Origin: Tractidigestivibacter scatoligenes
Lineage (GTDB): Bacteria > Actinomycetota > Coriobacteriia > Coriobacteriales > Atopobiaceae
Direction: 5' to 3'
Assembly: GCF_001494635.1 (NCBI RefSeq)
Contig: NZ_LOJF01000009.1
Coordinates: 186,001-250,000, forward strand
DNA length: 64,000 bases
Numbering within the stretch: the stretch's first letter is position 1; each line of letters opens with the position of its first letter. The translations under genes were made by a program, and so were the position numbers. Below are positions 55,544 to 63,903 of the stretch, one piece after another. The notes below the pieces were generated by a model, which saw only the letters and a list, made by a program, of their open reading frames with translations, did no database searches and was not told the DNA's origin.

Positions 55544-58297
55544 ATGTCGGAGCAGCAGAAGGCGCCGTCGGAGAATGCGGAGTCCAAGAAGGTCAAGGCA
55601 CGCGACAACGCCCTCGAGAAGGCGGCCGCGGCGTTTGCCGATGACGCCACCGAGAAGGACGAGACGGGCGCCCGCCGCAAGCGCGACTTCTCCTACACAC
55701 AGAACCGCGAGCTCAGCTGGCTGCGCTTCGACTGCCGCGTGCTCGACGAGGCGTTTGACGAGACGGTCCCCCTCTTCGAGCGCCTCAAGTTCTGCGCCAT
55801 CTTTGGCTCAAACCTCGACGAGTGGTTCATGATCCGCATCGGCGGACTCTCCGACCTCGCCTCGCTCAAGAACCAGCCGCGCGACAACAAGTCAAACAGG
55901 ACACCAGCCGAGCAGCTCGACGACGTCTTTGCCGCCCTGCCGGCAGACGTCGCGCGTCAGCAGGAGGCGCTCTCCCTGGTGGAGGGCGAGCTTGCCTCCC
56001 ACGGCCTTCAGCGCGTGACGCCCGACGCGTACACGCCGGAGGACCGCGACGCCCTCTCGAAGTACTTCGACTCTAGGCTTGCCCCCATCATCTCCCCCAT
56101 GGTCGTTGACCCCCGCCACCCCTTCCCCAACCTGAGGAACGGCCGCCTGTTTGTGGCATGCACGTTGAACGGCCCCGACGAGACGGGCGTCCTGGGCATC
56201 ATTGAGGTGCCCGCCTCAGAGTCGCGTGTGGTGGAGCTGCCCTCCGGTGCCAGGACCTTCCGCTACACCCTCATCGAGGACGTCATGCGCACCTTCCTCG
56301 ACCGCAGCTTTGGCGACTACGTTCCCAAGAAGTCAGCGGTGCTGCGCGTCACGCGCAACGCCGACATCGACCCCGATGGCGAGGGAGTCGAGGAGGAAGA
56401 GGACTACCGTCAGCATATGAAGAAGATCCTCAAGCTGCGCCAGCGCCTGCAGCCGGTGCGGCTCGAGGTCTCCGGCGAGCTTGGCCGCAAGTGGGAGGCG
56501 CTTGTCACGCAGGAGCTTGGCCTAGAGGAACGCCGCGTCTTCCACGTGGGCATGCCGCTTGACCTAGGCTACGTCTATGGCCTCGAGGCAAAGATCCCCG
56601 ACTGGGCCCACGCCGACGTTGTCTTCCCGCCCTTCGAGCCCCAGCCCTCCCCCATGGTCGACCCAAAGCTCCCCATGCGCGGCCAGGTGGAGGACCACGA
56701 CGTCCTTCTCACCTACCCGTACGAGAGCATGTCTCCGCTGCTCCGCCTTGTGCGCGAGGCCTCCTCGGACGACCAGTGCATCTCGATCAAGATCACGCTC
56801 TATCGTGTGGCAAAGAGCAGCCACCTGTGCGAGAGCCTCATCGCCGCCGCCGAGGCAGGCAAGGACGTCACCGTCCTCATGGAGCTGCGCGCTCGCTTTG
56901 ACGAGGAGAACAACATTGCCTGGGCCGAGCGACTGGAGGACGCCGGCTGCACCGTGATCTACGGCTCCGAGGGCTTCAAGTGCCACTCGAAGATCTGCCA
57001 GATCACCTACCACGACAACGCTGGCATCAGCCGCATCACCTGCCTCGGCACGGGCAACTTCAACGAGAAGACCGCCAAGCTCTACTCGGACTTCATGCTC
57101 ATGACGGCCAACCCCACCATTGGCGCGGACGGCAACACGTTCTTCCGCAACCTCTCGCTGGGCAACCTCCGCGGCTCCTACCAGCTGCTGGGAGTGGCTC
57201 CGGCAAGCCTCAAGCCGCTCGTGATGCGCGGCCTTGACCGCGAGATCGAGCGCGCACGTGCCAACCAGCCCGCGCAGGTCTTCCTCAAGATGAACTCCCT
57301 CACCGACCGCGACGTGATCGACAAGATCGCCGAGGCGTGCGAGGCCGGCGTGCGCGTGCTCATGATTGTGCGCGGCATCTGCTGCATCCGCGCCAACGTC
57401 CCCGGCAAGACCGACGGCCTTGTCGTGCGCCAGATCGTGGGACGATTCCTCGAGCACGCCCGCGTTTACGCCTTTGGCGCCGAGTCCGACACGATCTATC
57501 TCTCCAGCGCCGACATGATGACGAGAAACACCGAGCGTCGCGTTGAGATCGCCTATCCCGTGCTCGACCCCACCTGCCGTGCGCTGGTCACGACCTTCGT
57601 GAACCTCCAGCTTGCCGACAACGTGAAGGCGCGCCAGCTCACCGCCGATGGCACCTGGGAGAAGGTCCCTCGCGAGAAGGACGAGCCCCCTATCAACAGC
57701 CAGGAGGTCCTGCTCGCGCTTGCCCGCGTTCGCGCGCATACCAAGCGCTCCGAAGCCGCCGCCCTCACGCCCTTCTCACGCATCGAGAAGATCCCGCACG
57801 GCCTTGCGCAGGCACTCTCGTCGCTGCCGGCAACGGGCGGCTACAACCACCCGCATGTTGCCGAGAAGCTCGTTGCCTCGATTGACCCTACGTCCGAAGC
57901 CACCGCGCGCATCACCGAGCGCGAAGCGAAACGCGAGGAGGAGAAGCAGCGCGAGGAGCAGCACGCTGCGCAGGTAGCCGAGCGCGTGCTCACCGCTGCC
58001 GAGGACGCCGAAGTGGAAGAGGAGAGCCGTCCGAACGAGGAGACCGCTGGGGCCGAAGCTCCCGAGCCGCAGGAGGATTTGGAGCCGGAGGCAGCAGCCA
58101 AGGCCAAGACAGAAACAGAGGCGGAGCCCGCCACCGAATTGAAGGCGGACCCCGAACCCGCACCGGCACCCGCGCCCAAGCCTACCGCTACGTCCCCAGC
58201 GCCTGCACGGAAGAAGCACAGCCGTCTTGCCACAGCTTTCTCACTCATTGGTCGCGGATTTGGCGTACTCTTTGGCGGACCGATGAACGAGGACTAA
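55544..58297 (+). CDS. ppk1: Polyphosphate kinase 1 with long C-terminal extension
   Basis: Ppk1 builds polyphosphate from ATP. The 917-residue protein has the N domain (NRELSWLRFDCRVLDEAFDE near 60-80), head domain, and two C domains with the phosphohistidine in FKCHSKICQ (His481), LGTGNFNEKTAKLYSDFMLM near 505-525, and SSADMMTRNTERRVEI near 650. Residues from about 720 to 917 have no place in the usual ~700-residue enzyme: they form a Glu/Ala/Pro-rich, probably disordered region ending in RLATAFSLIGRGFGVLFGG, an amphipathic segment. ATG 55544 is chosen because GGGGAGG lies 7-8 nt upstream. Confidence 0.93.
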   Translation: MSEQQKAPSENAESKKVKARDNALEKAAAAFADDATEKDETGARRKRDFSYTQNRELSWLRFDCRVLDEAFDETVPLFERLKFCAIFGSNLDEWFMIRIGGLSDLASLKNQPRDNKSNRTPAEQLDDVFAALPADVARQQEALSLVEGELASHGLQRVTPDAYTPEDRDALSKYFDSRLAPIISPMVVDPRHPFPNLRNGRLFVACTLNGPDETGVLGIIEVPASESRVVELPSGARTFRYTLIEDVMRTFLDRSFGDYVPKKSAVLRVTRNADIDPDGEGVEEEEDYRQHMKKILKLRQRLQPVRLEVSGELGRKWEALVTQELGLEERRVFHVGMPLDLGYVYGLEAKIPDWAHADVVFPPFEPQPSPMVDPKLPMRGQVEDHDVLLTYPYESMSPLLRLVREASSDDQCISIKITLYRVAKSSHLCESLIAAAEAGKDVTVLMELRARFDEENNIAWAERLEDAGCTVIYGSEGFKCHSKICQITYHDNAGISRITCLGTGNFNEKTAKLYSDFMLMTANPTIGADGNTFFRNLSLGNLRGSYQLLGVAPASLKPLVMRGLDREIERARANQPAQVFLKMNSLTDRDVIDKIAEACEAGVRVLMIVRGICCIRANVPGKTDGLVVRQIVGRFLEHARVYAFGAESDTIYLSSADMMTRNTERRVEIAYPVLDPTCRALVTTFVNLQLADNVKARQLTADGTWEKVPREKDEPPINSQEVLLALARVRAHTKRSEAAALTPFSRIEKIPHGLAQALSSLPATGGYNHPHVAEKLVASIDPTSEATARITEREAKREEEKQREEQHAAQVAERVLTAAEDAEVEEESRPNEETAGAEAPEPQEDLEPEAAAKAKTETEAEPATELKADPEPAPAPAPKPTATSPAPARKKHSRLATAFSLIGRGFGVLFGGPMNED

Positions 58298-58312
58298 CGC
58301 AAGGACGAACGC

Positions 58313-59635
58313 ATGACAACAAAGAGGCTTGAGATCGAGCGCATGGGCTACGGCCCAGAGGCGATTGCGCACGACGCTGACGGCAAGACCGTGTTCGTGA
58401 CCGGAGGCGTGCCGGGTGACACCGTGGAGGCCGAGACAGACGCCGATGAGGCGCGCTTCTCTCGTGCGCATGTGACCAAGGTGCTCGAGGCCTCGCCAGA
58501 CCGCGTGACACCGCCCTGCCCCTTTGTTGACGTCTGCGGCGGCTGCCCCTGGGCGCATCTCTCCTACGAGGCGCAGCTTGCTGCCAAGCGCTCCGGCGTT
58601 GTCGATGCGCTCACGCGCCTTGGGGGCTTCTCGGCAGAGGATGCCGATGCACTCGTGGCGCCGATCGTGGCTCCCGGCGAGCCCTGGGGCTACCGCAACA
58701 AAGTCGAGCTTGCCGTGGTGACCCAGCGGGGGCGTGCCGTGGTGGGCATGCATGCGGCGGGCTCCGCGGGCGTAGTGAAGGTCCCCTCCTGCCCGCTTCT
58801 TGACTCCAAGTTCAAGGGTGTCGTGAAGGCCGTGCAGGGGGCCATGAACTTCCTTGCCGGCTCTCGCGACCTGGGCTTGGAGCGCGTGGGCATACGCGCT
58901 TCTCGGCGTACGAAGGAGCTTGAGGTAGCCCTCTGGGGCGCACCAGGCCCCTTCCCGCGCCCCCAGGTGGCCAAGGTGCTGGGGGACGCCACCAAGGTGA
59001 CTTCCGTGGTCCGCGTCATGCAGAAGGGGCCGGCTAAGGCGCGCCGCATCGCCGGCGTCGAGCGCCTCTCAGGCAAGGGCTCCTGGGGCGAGCTTGTGGG
59101 AAGCGAGTCCATGCGCGTCTCGGCACCCTCGTTCTTCCAGGTGAACACTAGAGGCGCTGATAAGCTCGTATCGCTGGTCATGGAGGGGCTCTCCCCTGCC
59201 GAGGACGAGGAGGCCATGGACCTCTACTGCGGGGCGGGCACCTTTACGCTGCCGCTGGCGCGCAAATCCGGCTTTGTCTCGGCTGTCGAGTCCTACGGCC
59301 CAGCCGTGCGAGACCTGCGTCACAACCTTGACGCGGCAAGCCTCACCAACGTCGACCCCATTGGCGGGGACGCGGGCATCGAGTTCCCCGACGTTGATGC
59401 GGACGTCATCGTGGTCGACCCGCCACGCGCGGGCCTTGCTGCCGACGTGGTGGCGCAGCTCTCCGACCAGCCAGCGCGCGCCATCGCCTACGTCTCCTGC
59501 GACCCCGCGACGCTTGCCCGCGACCTCGCGCGCTTCCGTGACGAGGGCGTGTTCGAGCCCGTGAGCGTGACGCCCGTGGACCTCTTCCCGCAGACCTTCC
59601 ACGTGGAGAACGTGACCATCCTCCACAGGCAATGA
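58313..59635 (+). CDS. rlmD: 23S rRNA (uracil-C5)-methyltransferase, RlmD/TrmA type
   Basis: This 440-residue SAM-dependent enzyme methylates a uracil in rRNA or tRNA. Residues 1-60 form a TRAM domain; iron-sulfur ligands are Cys69, Cys75, Cys78 (CPFVDVCGGCPW) and a fourth in KVPSCPLLD. The methyltransferase domain has MDLYCGAGTFTLPLA near 300-315 and the catalytic cysteine in AYVSCDPATLARDLA near 395-408. Which nucleotide is modified cannot be told. It follows ppk1 by 15 nt. Its TGA stop lies inside palindrome copy B. Confidence 0.9.
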   Translation: MTTKRLEIERMGYGPEAIAHDADGKTVFVTGGVPGDTVEAETDADEARFSRAHVTKVLEASPDRVTPPCPFVDVCGGCPWAHLSYEAQLAAKRSGVVDALTRLGGFSAEDADALVAPIVAPGEPWGYRNKVELAVVTQRGRAVVGMHAAGSAGVVKVPSCPLLDSKFKGVVKAVQGAMNFLAGSRDLGLERVGIRASRRTKELEVALWGAPGPFPRPQVAKVLGDATKVTSVVRVMQKGPAKARRIAGVERLSGKGSWGELVGSESMRVSAPSFFQVNTRGADKLVSLVMEGLSPAEDEEAMDLYCGAGTFTLPLARKSGFVSAVESYGPAVRDLRHNLDAASLTNVDPIGGDAGIEFPDVDADVIVVDPPRAGLAADVVAQLSDQPARAIAYVSCDPATLARDLARFRDEGVFEPVSVTPVDLFPQTFHVENVTILHRQ

Positions 59636-59665
59636 GACAAAGGGAGTTTCCCTTTGTCTCATTGC
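59629..59665. repeat. Palindromic repeat copy B (ATGAGACAAAGGGA family), overlapping the rlmD stop
   Basis: Two perfect 17-nt arms (59629-59645 and 59649-59665) flank GTT. The inner 14 bp equal copy A at 10870-10904. The outermost pairs (GCA/TGC here, GG/CC in copy A) differ but stay complementary. As in copy A, the stop codon of the upstream gene is part of the left arm. Confidence 0.85.
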
Positions 59666-59711
59666 AAGAGCACGCAGGTCGCGCAATAGGACCTTGGCAG
59701 GAGGATCTGTT

Positions 59712-60128
59712 TTGGAGATTCGCGCGTATCGCTCGCTTCCACGGGAGGCGGTTCTCGTCCGCACGAAGGTTTTTGTGGAAGAGCAGGGCTTCCAGAACGA
59801 GTTTGACGATATCGACGGCTCCGCGCTGCACCTTGTTGCTTTCGAGGATGGCGCGCCAATAGGGACCTGCCGTCTGTTCTCCTCGGATGAGCGCGGGTGC
59901 CTTGTGCTTGGAAGGCTTGCGGTGCTCAAGGCCGGCAGGGGTAAGGGCGTAGGCCAGGCGCTTGTGCGCGCGTGCGAGCAGCGCGCGCTGGAGCAGGGCA
60001 AGCACCGCATCGAGCTGCTGGCGCAGGTGAGGGCGCAGGGCTTCTACGAGAAGCTTGGCTTTCGGGCGCTCGACGAGAGGTGCGACGACGAGGGTTGCCC
60101 CCACGTCTGGATGAGAAAAGGCTTTTAG
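59712..60128 (+). CDS. GNAT-family N-acetyltransferase
   Basis: The 138-residue protein has the acetyl-CoA loop VLKAGRGKGVGQALVRACEQ (about 75-95; family R/Q-x-x-G-x-G/A) and the C-terminal AQGFYEKLGFRALDE. It resembles ElaA/YjcF-type GNAT proteins of unknown substrate. The start is TTG at 59712: AGGAGG lies 7-8 nt upstream and no ATG is in frame. It is 76 nt after rlmD, beyond the palindrome. Confidence 0.85.
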   Translation: MEIRAYRSLPREAVLVRTKVFVEEQGFQNEFDDIDGSALHLVAFEDGAPIGTCRLFSSDERGCLVLGRLAVLKAGRGKGVGQALVRACEQRALEQGKHRIELLAQVRAQGFYEKLGFRALDERCDDEGCPHVWMRKGF

Positions 60129-60130
60129 GG

Positions 60131-60203
60131 GCGCTGTTGCTGGGGAGCTGTCGCTGGGACGCTGCTGCTTGGGGCGCTGTTGCTGGGACGCTGCGGCTGC
60201 CAG
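60131..60203. repeat. Tandem repeat of a 14-15-bp GCTG-rich unit
   Basis: Units starting at 60133, 60147, 60161, 60176 and 60190 follow GCTGTTGCTGGGAC with small changes. Strong G/T strand bias. It begins directly after the GNAT stop. Translating it gives only biased sequence, so it is taken as non-coding. Confidence 0.65.
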
Positions 60204-60212
60204 AACGTGCCA

Positions 60213-60440
60213 TCCGGTGACGATTGTCGCCGGAAGGCCTCTTTTGGTGCGATTTGCATCACTGGGCGCCCTCCGGAGACAATTTGTCTCCGGAGGAGCG
60301 ATTTTGATGCGGATTGCAACAAGACGCGCCCTGCGGAGACACCCCAATCGCCGGAGGGCTCGTTGTCACAGCAATCACGTACCGTTCCCGTGGCAATCAC
60401 GTACAAAGATGCCGCTCCGGCGCCAGATCGTCGCCGGAGC
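60213..60440. repeat. Array of four CCGG-GAC hairpins in about 60-85-bp units
   Basis: Hairpins at 60213-60234, 60270-60296, 60329-60358 and 60414-60440 share the pattern CCGGnGAC-n-GTCnCCGG. The second is a perfect 13-bp-arm palindrome. Between them recur the words GCGATTTGCATCA / GCGGATTGCAACA and GCGCCCTCCGGAGACA / GCGCCCTGCGGAGACA, so the units are duplicates that have diverged. A 12-bp direct repeat GCAATCACGTAC occurs at 60371 and 60393 in the last unit. No gene is convincing in 60129-60675. Confidence 0.75.
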
Positions 60441-60588
60441 GGGGGTTTCGTTCTTCTCGGCGTCCGAGCCCCTCTCGGCAAGGCCGGCTCCCTTATGCCA
60501 AATCCCCCTTCACAGCTAGGAATAAACCGCAGCTCAACGGCCCAATTCTGTGCCTCGCAGCTCTTTTTAGACCGTAGGCAGAATTACG

Positions 60589-60617
60589 TTGCGCACCGCT
60601 CCGGAAACGTGTAAAAA
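60589..60617 (+). promoter_or_regulatory. Candidate promoter of the ferredoxin gene
   Basis: TTGCGC (60589-60594) and TAAAAA (60612-60617) are 17 bp apart, 58 nt upstream of the ferredoxin ATG. The -35 word is the same as that of the proposed rpsP promoter. Confidence 0.42.
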
Positions 60618-60675
60618 GATTAGGACCTTGGGTAAGGGGCCCAGGGACGAGAAGTTCAAGTGAGAGGAACGCAAC

Positions 60676-60861
60676 ATGAAGGCTTCTGTCAACGAGGATT
60701 GCATCGGCTGCGGTCTTTGCGAGGGCACCTGCCCCGACGTCTTCAGCATCGGTGACGACGGCGTCGCGCACGCCATCGAGGGCGACGTGCCCGAGGATGC
60801 CGAGGATAGCGCCCAGGAGGCGGCTGACAACTGCCCCGTCTCCGCCATCACCGTCGAGTAG
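60676..60861 (+). CDS. Single-cluster 4Fe-4S ferredoxin
   Basis: The 61-residue acidic protein carries DCIGCGLCEGTCPDVFSI (Cys9, 12, 15, 19) and a distant Cys53 in NCPVSAITVE. This matches short ferredoxins with one cluster (C-x2-C-x2-C plus distant C-P). It donates electrons to unknown anaerobic enzymes. ATG 60676 follows GAGAGGAA. A good terminator follows, so it is a single-gene unit. Confidence 0.94.
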   Translation: MKASVNEDCIGCGLCEGTCPDVFSIGDDGVAHAIEGDVPEDAEDSAQEAADNCPVSAITVE

Positions 60862-60891
60862 CCCAGCACGGCTCATACGGCTCTGGCACAG

Positions 60892-60924
60892 GCGAGGGGG
60901 TCGCGCAAGCGGCCCCCTCGCTTT
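60892..60924 (+). terminator. Terminator of the ferredoxin gene
   Basis: GCGAGGGGG (60892-60900) pairs with CCCCCTCGC (60913-60921), followed by TTTGTCT. It begins 30 nt after the ferredoxin stop. Confidence 0.85.
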
Positions 60925-61002
60925 GTCTCTGCCTGGCATTGGCATCAGCGCGCTCAAGAACGACTATGCTACCAACGAGCAAACCCTAGTGATTGGAAGC
61001 AC

Positions 61003-61626
61003 ATGTACCTGGCATCGCAATCCCCCAGACGGCGTCAGCTCCTCGAGGCAGCGGGCTTCTCGCTCACCATTGTGCCCGCAGACATAGACGAGACACGCCA
61101 AGCGGGCGAGACGCCCACGCATCTGGTGAAGCGACTTGCCTGTCAGAAGGCAGAGGCTACGCGCGCGTCGCTGGGAGGCAGGACTACCGAGAACGTGCTT
61201 CTCGCCGCCGACACTATTGTCTGGACCGAGGACGGCGACGTTCTGGGCAAGCCCGCAGACGAGAAGGCCGCCCGCGCTATGCTGCGAGAGCTCTCGGGTC
61301 GAGCGCATCACGTATCCACGGGCGTCTGCCTCATGCACCTTGACCCCACAGCAAAGGCGCTTGCAACCCGTTCCTTTGTCGAGACCACGCGCGTCTCGTT
61401 CTTTGACCTCACAGACGAGGAGATCTGTGCCTACGTTGCCTCTGGCGAGCCCATGGACAAGGCCGGCGCCTACGGCATCCAGGGTCGCGGCAGGCTGCTT
61501 GTGAGTGGCATTGAAGGCGACTGGGCAAACGTTGTAGGGCTGCCGGTTGCCCGCGTGGTGAGAGAACTTGAGGCGCTTCTCGGCAGGCAGGACCTCGTTG
61601 CCCACTGCCTGGGCGCGCAGGACTAG
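61003..61626 (+). CDS. maf: Maf-family nucleoside triphosphate pyrophosphatase
   Basis: Maf proteins hydrolyse non-canonical or pyrimidine NTPs and have been linked to division arrest. The 207-residue protein starts MYLASQSPRRRQLLEAAGF, has LLAADTIVWTEDGDVLGKPAD near 67-87 (catalytic Asp) and DKAGAYGIQGRGRLLVSGIEG near 150-170. All family motifs are in place. It is followed after 18 nt by the P1 peptidase gene. Confidence 0.95.
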   Translation: MYLASQSPRRRQLLEAAGFSLTIVPADIDETRQAGETPTHLVKRLACQKAEATRASLGGRTTENVLLAADTIVWTEDGDVLGKPADEKAARAMLRELSGRAHHVSTGVCLMHLDPTAKALATRSFVETTRVSFFDLTDEEICAYVASGEPMDKAGAYGIQGRGRLLVSGIEGDWANVVGLPVARVVRELEALLGRQDLVAHCLGAQD

Positions 61627-61644
61627 CTGACGAGAGGAACAACC

Positions 61645-62619
61645 ATGGCAAGCATCGAGAGCATCACCCAAATCCCTGGAATCTTTGCCGCGCATGCAAC
61701 CAACGCCGAGGCCGGAACGGGGTGCACGGTCATTGTGTGCCCCAAGGGCGCCACGGGTGGCGTCGACGTTCGTGGTGGGGCCCCGGCAACGCGCGAGACT
61801 GACCTTCTCCGCCCTGAGGAGACCGTCCAGACCATCAATGCCGTGGTTCTCTCGGGTGGGTCCGCATACGGCCTTGCAGCGTCCTGTGGCGTCGCAGAGG
61901 AGCTCGAGCGCCACGGCATTGGTCTGGACGTGGGAGTTGGCGTAGTGCCCATTGTCTCGGGCGCGTGCGTGTTCGACTTGGCATGTGGAGACCCGCACGT
62001 GCGACCCACGGCAGAGGACGGGGCCCAGGCCACGCGCCTGGCACTTGCTGGGAACGGAGAGCCGCTTGCTCGCGGCAACGTGGGTGCAGGAACGGGCTGC
62101 ACCGTTGGCAAGGTTGGAGGTCCCACGCGCGCCATGAAGAGCGGCCTTGGCGAGGACGTGGAGGGCGTGGGAGCCTTGGTCTGCGGCGCCGTGACCGCCG
62201 TGAACGCCTGCGGAGACGTAGTCGACCCCGCAACCGGCGCGGCAATTGCAGGTCTTCGCACCAAGGACGGTGAGGCCCTTGCAAGCACGGAGGACGAGAT
62301 CCTCTCGCTGGCAGCCCAGATGCCGCTCGAGCGTCGCACCAACACAACCATCTCGTGCGTGGTCACCAACGCGCGCCTCACCAAGCCGCAGGCCACGAAG
62401 GTGGCGCAGATGGCGGCAGACGCCTACGCCCACGCCATCAGGCCCACCCACACGACCAACGACGGCGACACCGTCTTTGTGATGGCCACGGGCGAGGTCG
62501 AGGCACAGGTGGATGTGGTTGGGGTTCTCGCCACACGCGCCCTCGAGCGGGCGATAGCAGACGGGGCGAGAGGCGCCACCGCAGCGTATGGCCTTCCTGC
62601 TGCTCGAGACCTGGCGTAA
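61645..62619 (+). CDS. P1 (DmpA/S58-like) family peptidase
   Basis: This 324-residue protein belongs to the self-cleaving P1/DmpA group, which includes D- or beta-aminopeptidases. Family blocks are VQTINAVVLSGGSAYGLAAS near 60-80, GNVGAGTGCTVGKVGG near 148-163 and MPLERRTNTTISCVVTNARL near 230-250, where a Thr of the NTT triplet is expected to become the nucleophile after cleavage. Substrate unknown. AGAGGAAC precedes the ATG. Confidence 0.88.
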   Translation: MASIESITQIPGIFAAHATNAEAGTGCTVIVCPKGATGGVDVRGGAPATRETDLLRPEETVQTINAVVLSGGSAYGLAASCGVAEELERHGIGLDVGVGVVPIVSGACVFDLACGDPHVRPTAEDGAQATRLALAGNGEPLARGNVGAGTGCTVGKVGGPTRAMKSGLGEDVEGVGALVCGAVTAVNACGDVVDPATGAAIAGLRTKDGEALASTEDEILSLAAQMPLERRTNTTISCVVTNARLTKPQATKVAQMAADAYAHAIRPTHTTNDGDTVFVMATGEVEAQVDVVGVLATRALERAIADGARGATAAYGLPAARDLA

Positions 62620-62718
62620 CTCCTGCGGCGACTGGCAAGCGCCGGGCAAGGCCCCTCAATGTGTGGAGTTCCCAGAAGTGGGGCAGCGCCTTGTCCCGAG
62701 CATGAAAGGACCGCCGCC

Positions 62719-62808
62719 GTGAGCATCCTGTCCGTTCCCTGCCATCAGTGCGATGCACCAAAGCTCGAGGAAAAGCTTGCAGAGATTCTGCCAGCACCGG
62801 AGAGCTAG
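62719..62808 (+). CDS. Possible 29-residue CxxC microprotein
   Basis: A GTG-started frame with AAAGGA 8 nt upstream encodes MSILSVPCHQCDAPKLEEK and ten further residues ending in APES, then TAG and a strong terminator within 10 nt. The ribosome binding site, the CxxC and the terminator favour a real small gene; its size and lack of known relatives speak against it. It could also be the remnant of a longer gene. Confidence 0.3.
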   Translation: MSILSVPCHQCDAPKLEEKLAEILPAPES

Positions 62809-62814
62809 CGCAAA

Positions 62815-62856
62815 GAGCGGGGCTGCCCAGCTGGACAGTCCCGCTCACCATTTTTT
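62815..62856 (+). terminator. Terminator before the amidase gene
   Basis: GAGCGGG-type arms (62815-62829 and 62832-62846, with one mismatch and one wobble) form a long stem, followed by six T residues at 62851-62856. It faces plus-strand transcription coming from the P1 peptidase or the small frame. Confidence 0.8.
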
Positions 62857-62877
62857 CCTCTGCGCTATTCCTTCGTG

Positions 62878-63903
62878 CTATTCCTCGTGGGGAATGCCGG
62901 GAATCGGTGCCCACTTGACGCCCGGAAGCGTCCTGGTCATGCCCTCGACCTCTTTCTGGGTGCCTTCGGGGTCCTCGACCCACTTGCGGTAGAACTCGAA
63001 CTGGCACTTCGACTCGCCGAAGCGCTCTTCGCCCGAATTGATTGTGCCCGTATAGCCGCGGTGCAAGAGCTTGTAGAGATGGTTCTGAGACTGCCAGTTA
63101 GCACGGGCATCGCGAATGGCAGACACCGAGAGCTGTGCATACTGGTAGCTGTAGTCCTCTGCACCGGTCATGCCAAGGATGTGCCCATCAAAGCCGCAGA
63201 TCGAGCTGTGGCCGAAGTAGGAATAGACCCCATCGAAGCCCGATGCATTGGCAACTGCCGCATAGACATTGTTGCACCATGCCATGACGGGGACGACATT
63301 GACCTCTTCCTGATTCGCCGGATACATGTAGCCCTGGCAGCGGATAACAAGCTCGGCCCCGCACATCGCGCAGTCTCGCCAAATCTCAGGATAGTTGCCG
63401 TCATCACAGATGATGAGGGAAATCTTGAGGCCCTTGGGGCCCTCGCTCACATAGGTGGAGTCTCCCGGATACCAGCCCTCGATTGGCGTCCAGGGAATCA
63501 TCTTGCGGTACTTCTGGACAATCTCCCCCTTGTCATTGATCAGAATCAAGGTGTTGTAGGGGACCTTCTTCGGATGCTCTTCGTGGCGCTCGCCTGTCAG
63601 GGAGAAGACGCCCCAGACATGGTTCTCTATGCAGGCCTTCTTGAAGATCGCGACCTCAGGACCATCCACTGTGGTCGCATTCGCCATCATCTCGTCGAAA
63701 TCGTACATGATCCCATGCGTGGAGTACTCGGGAAAGACCACGAGGTCGAGTCCGGGAAGCCCGGTCTTGAGCCCCTTGATATAAGAAGCGATATGCTCGC
63801 AGTTCTCGAGGATACCCGCCTGGTCATGAAGACGCGGCATCTTCCAGTTCACAACCGCAACGCCTACACAGTCCGCGCTTGAAGAGATGTCCCCGTGGTT
63901 CAT
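62878..63903 (-). CDS. amiE: Aliphatic amidase
   Basis: AmiE hydrolyses short aliphatic amides to ammonia and a carboxylic acid. The 341-residue nitrilase-fold protein has the catalytic triad Glu59 (VVFPEYS), Lys134 (KYRKMIPW) and Cys166 ([17 protein letters not shown]) at exactly the AmiE positions, and begins [20 protein letters not shown], the AmiE signature. It distinguishes itself from formamidase by this N-terminus. AAAGGGG precedes ATG 63903. Its promoter lies in 63904-64000 or beyond the window. Confidence 0.93.
   Translation of the reverse strand: MNHGDISSSADCVGVAVVNWKMPRLHDQAGILENCEHIASYIKGLKTGLPGLDLVVFPEYSTHGIMYDFDEMMANATTVDGPEVAIFKKACIENHVWGVFSLTGERHEEHPKKVPYNTLILINDKGEIVQKYRKMIPWTPIEGWYPGDSTYVSEGPKGLKISLIICDDGNYPEIWRDCAMCGAELVIRCQGYMYPANQEEVNVVPVMAWCNNVYAAVANASGFDGVYSYFGHSSICGFDGHILGMTGAEDYSYQYAQLSVSAIRDARANWQSQNHLYKLLHRGYTGTINSGEERFGESKCQFEFYRKWVEDPEGTQKEVEGMTRTLPGVKWAPIPGIPHEE

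Noticed and set aside
60213-60440. CRISPR array
   Set aside because: The repeats are hairpins with variable stems and irregular spacing, with no identical direct repeats and no cas genes.
60150-60614. Plus-strand frame through the hairpin array
   Set aside because: Its translation mirrors the repeats, it lacks a ribosome binding site, and equally long frames exist on the other strand.
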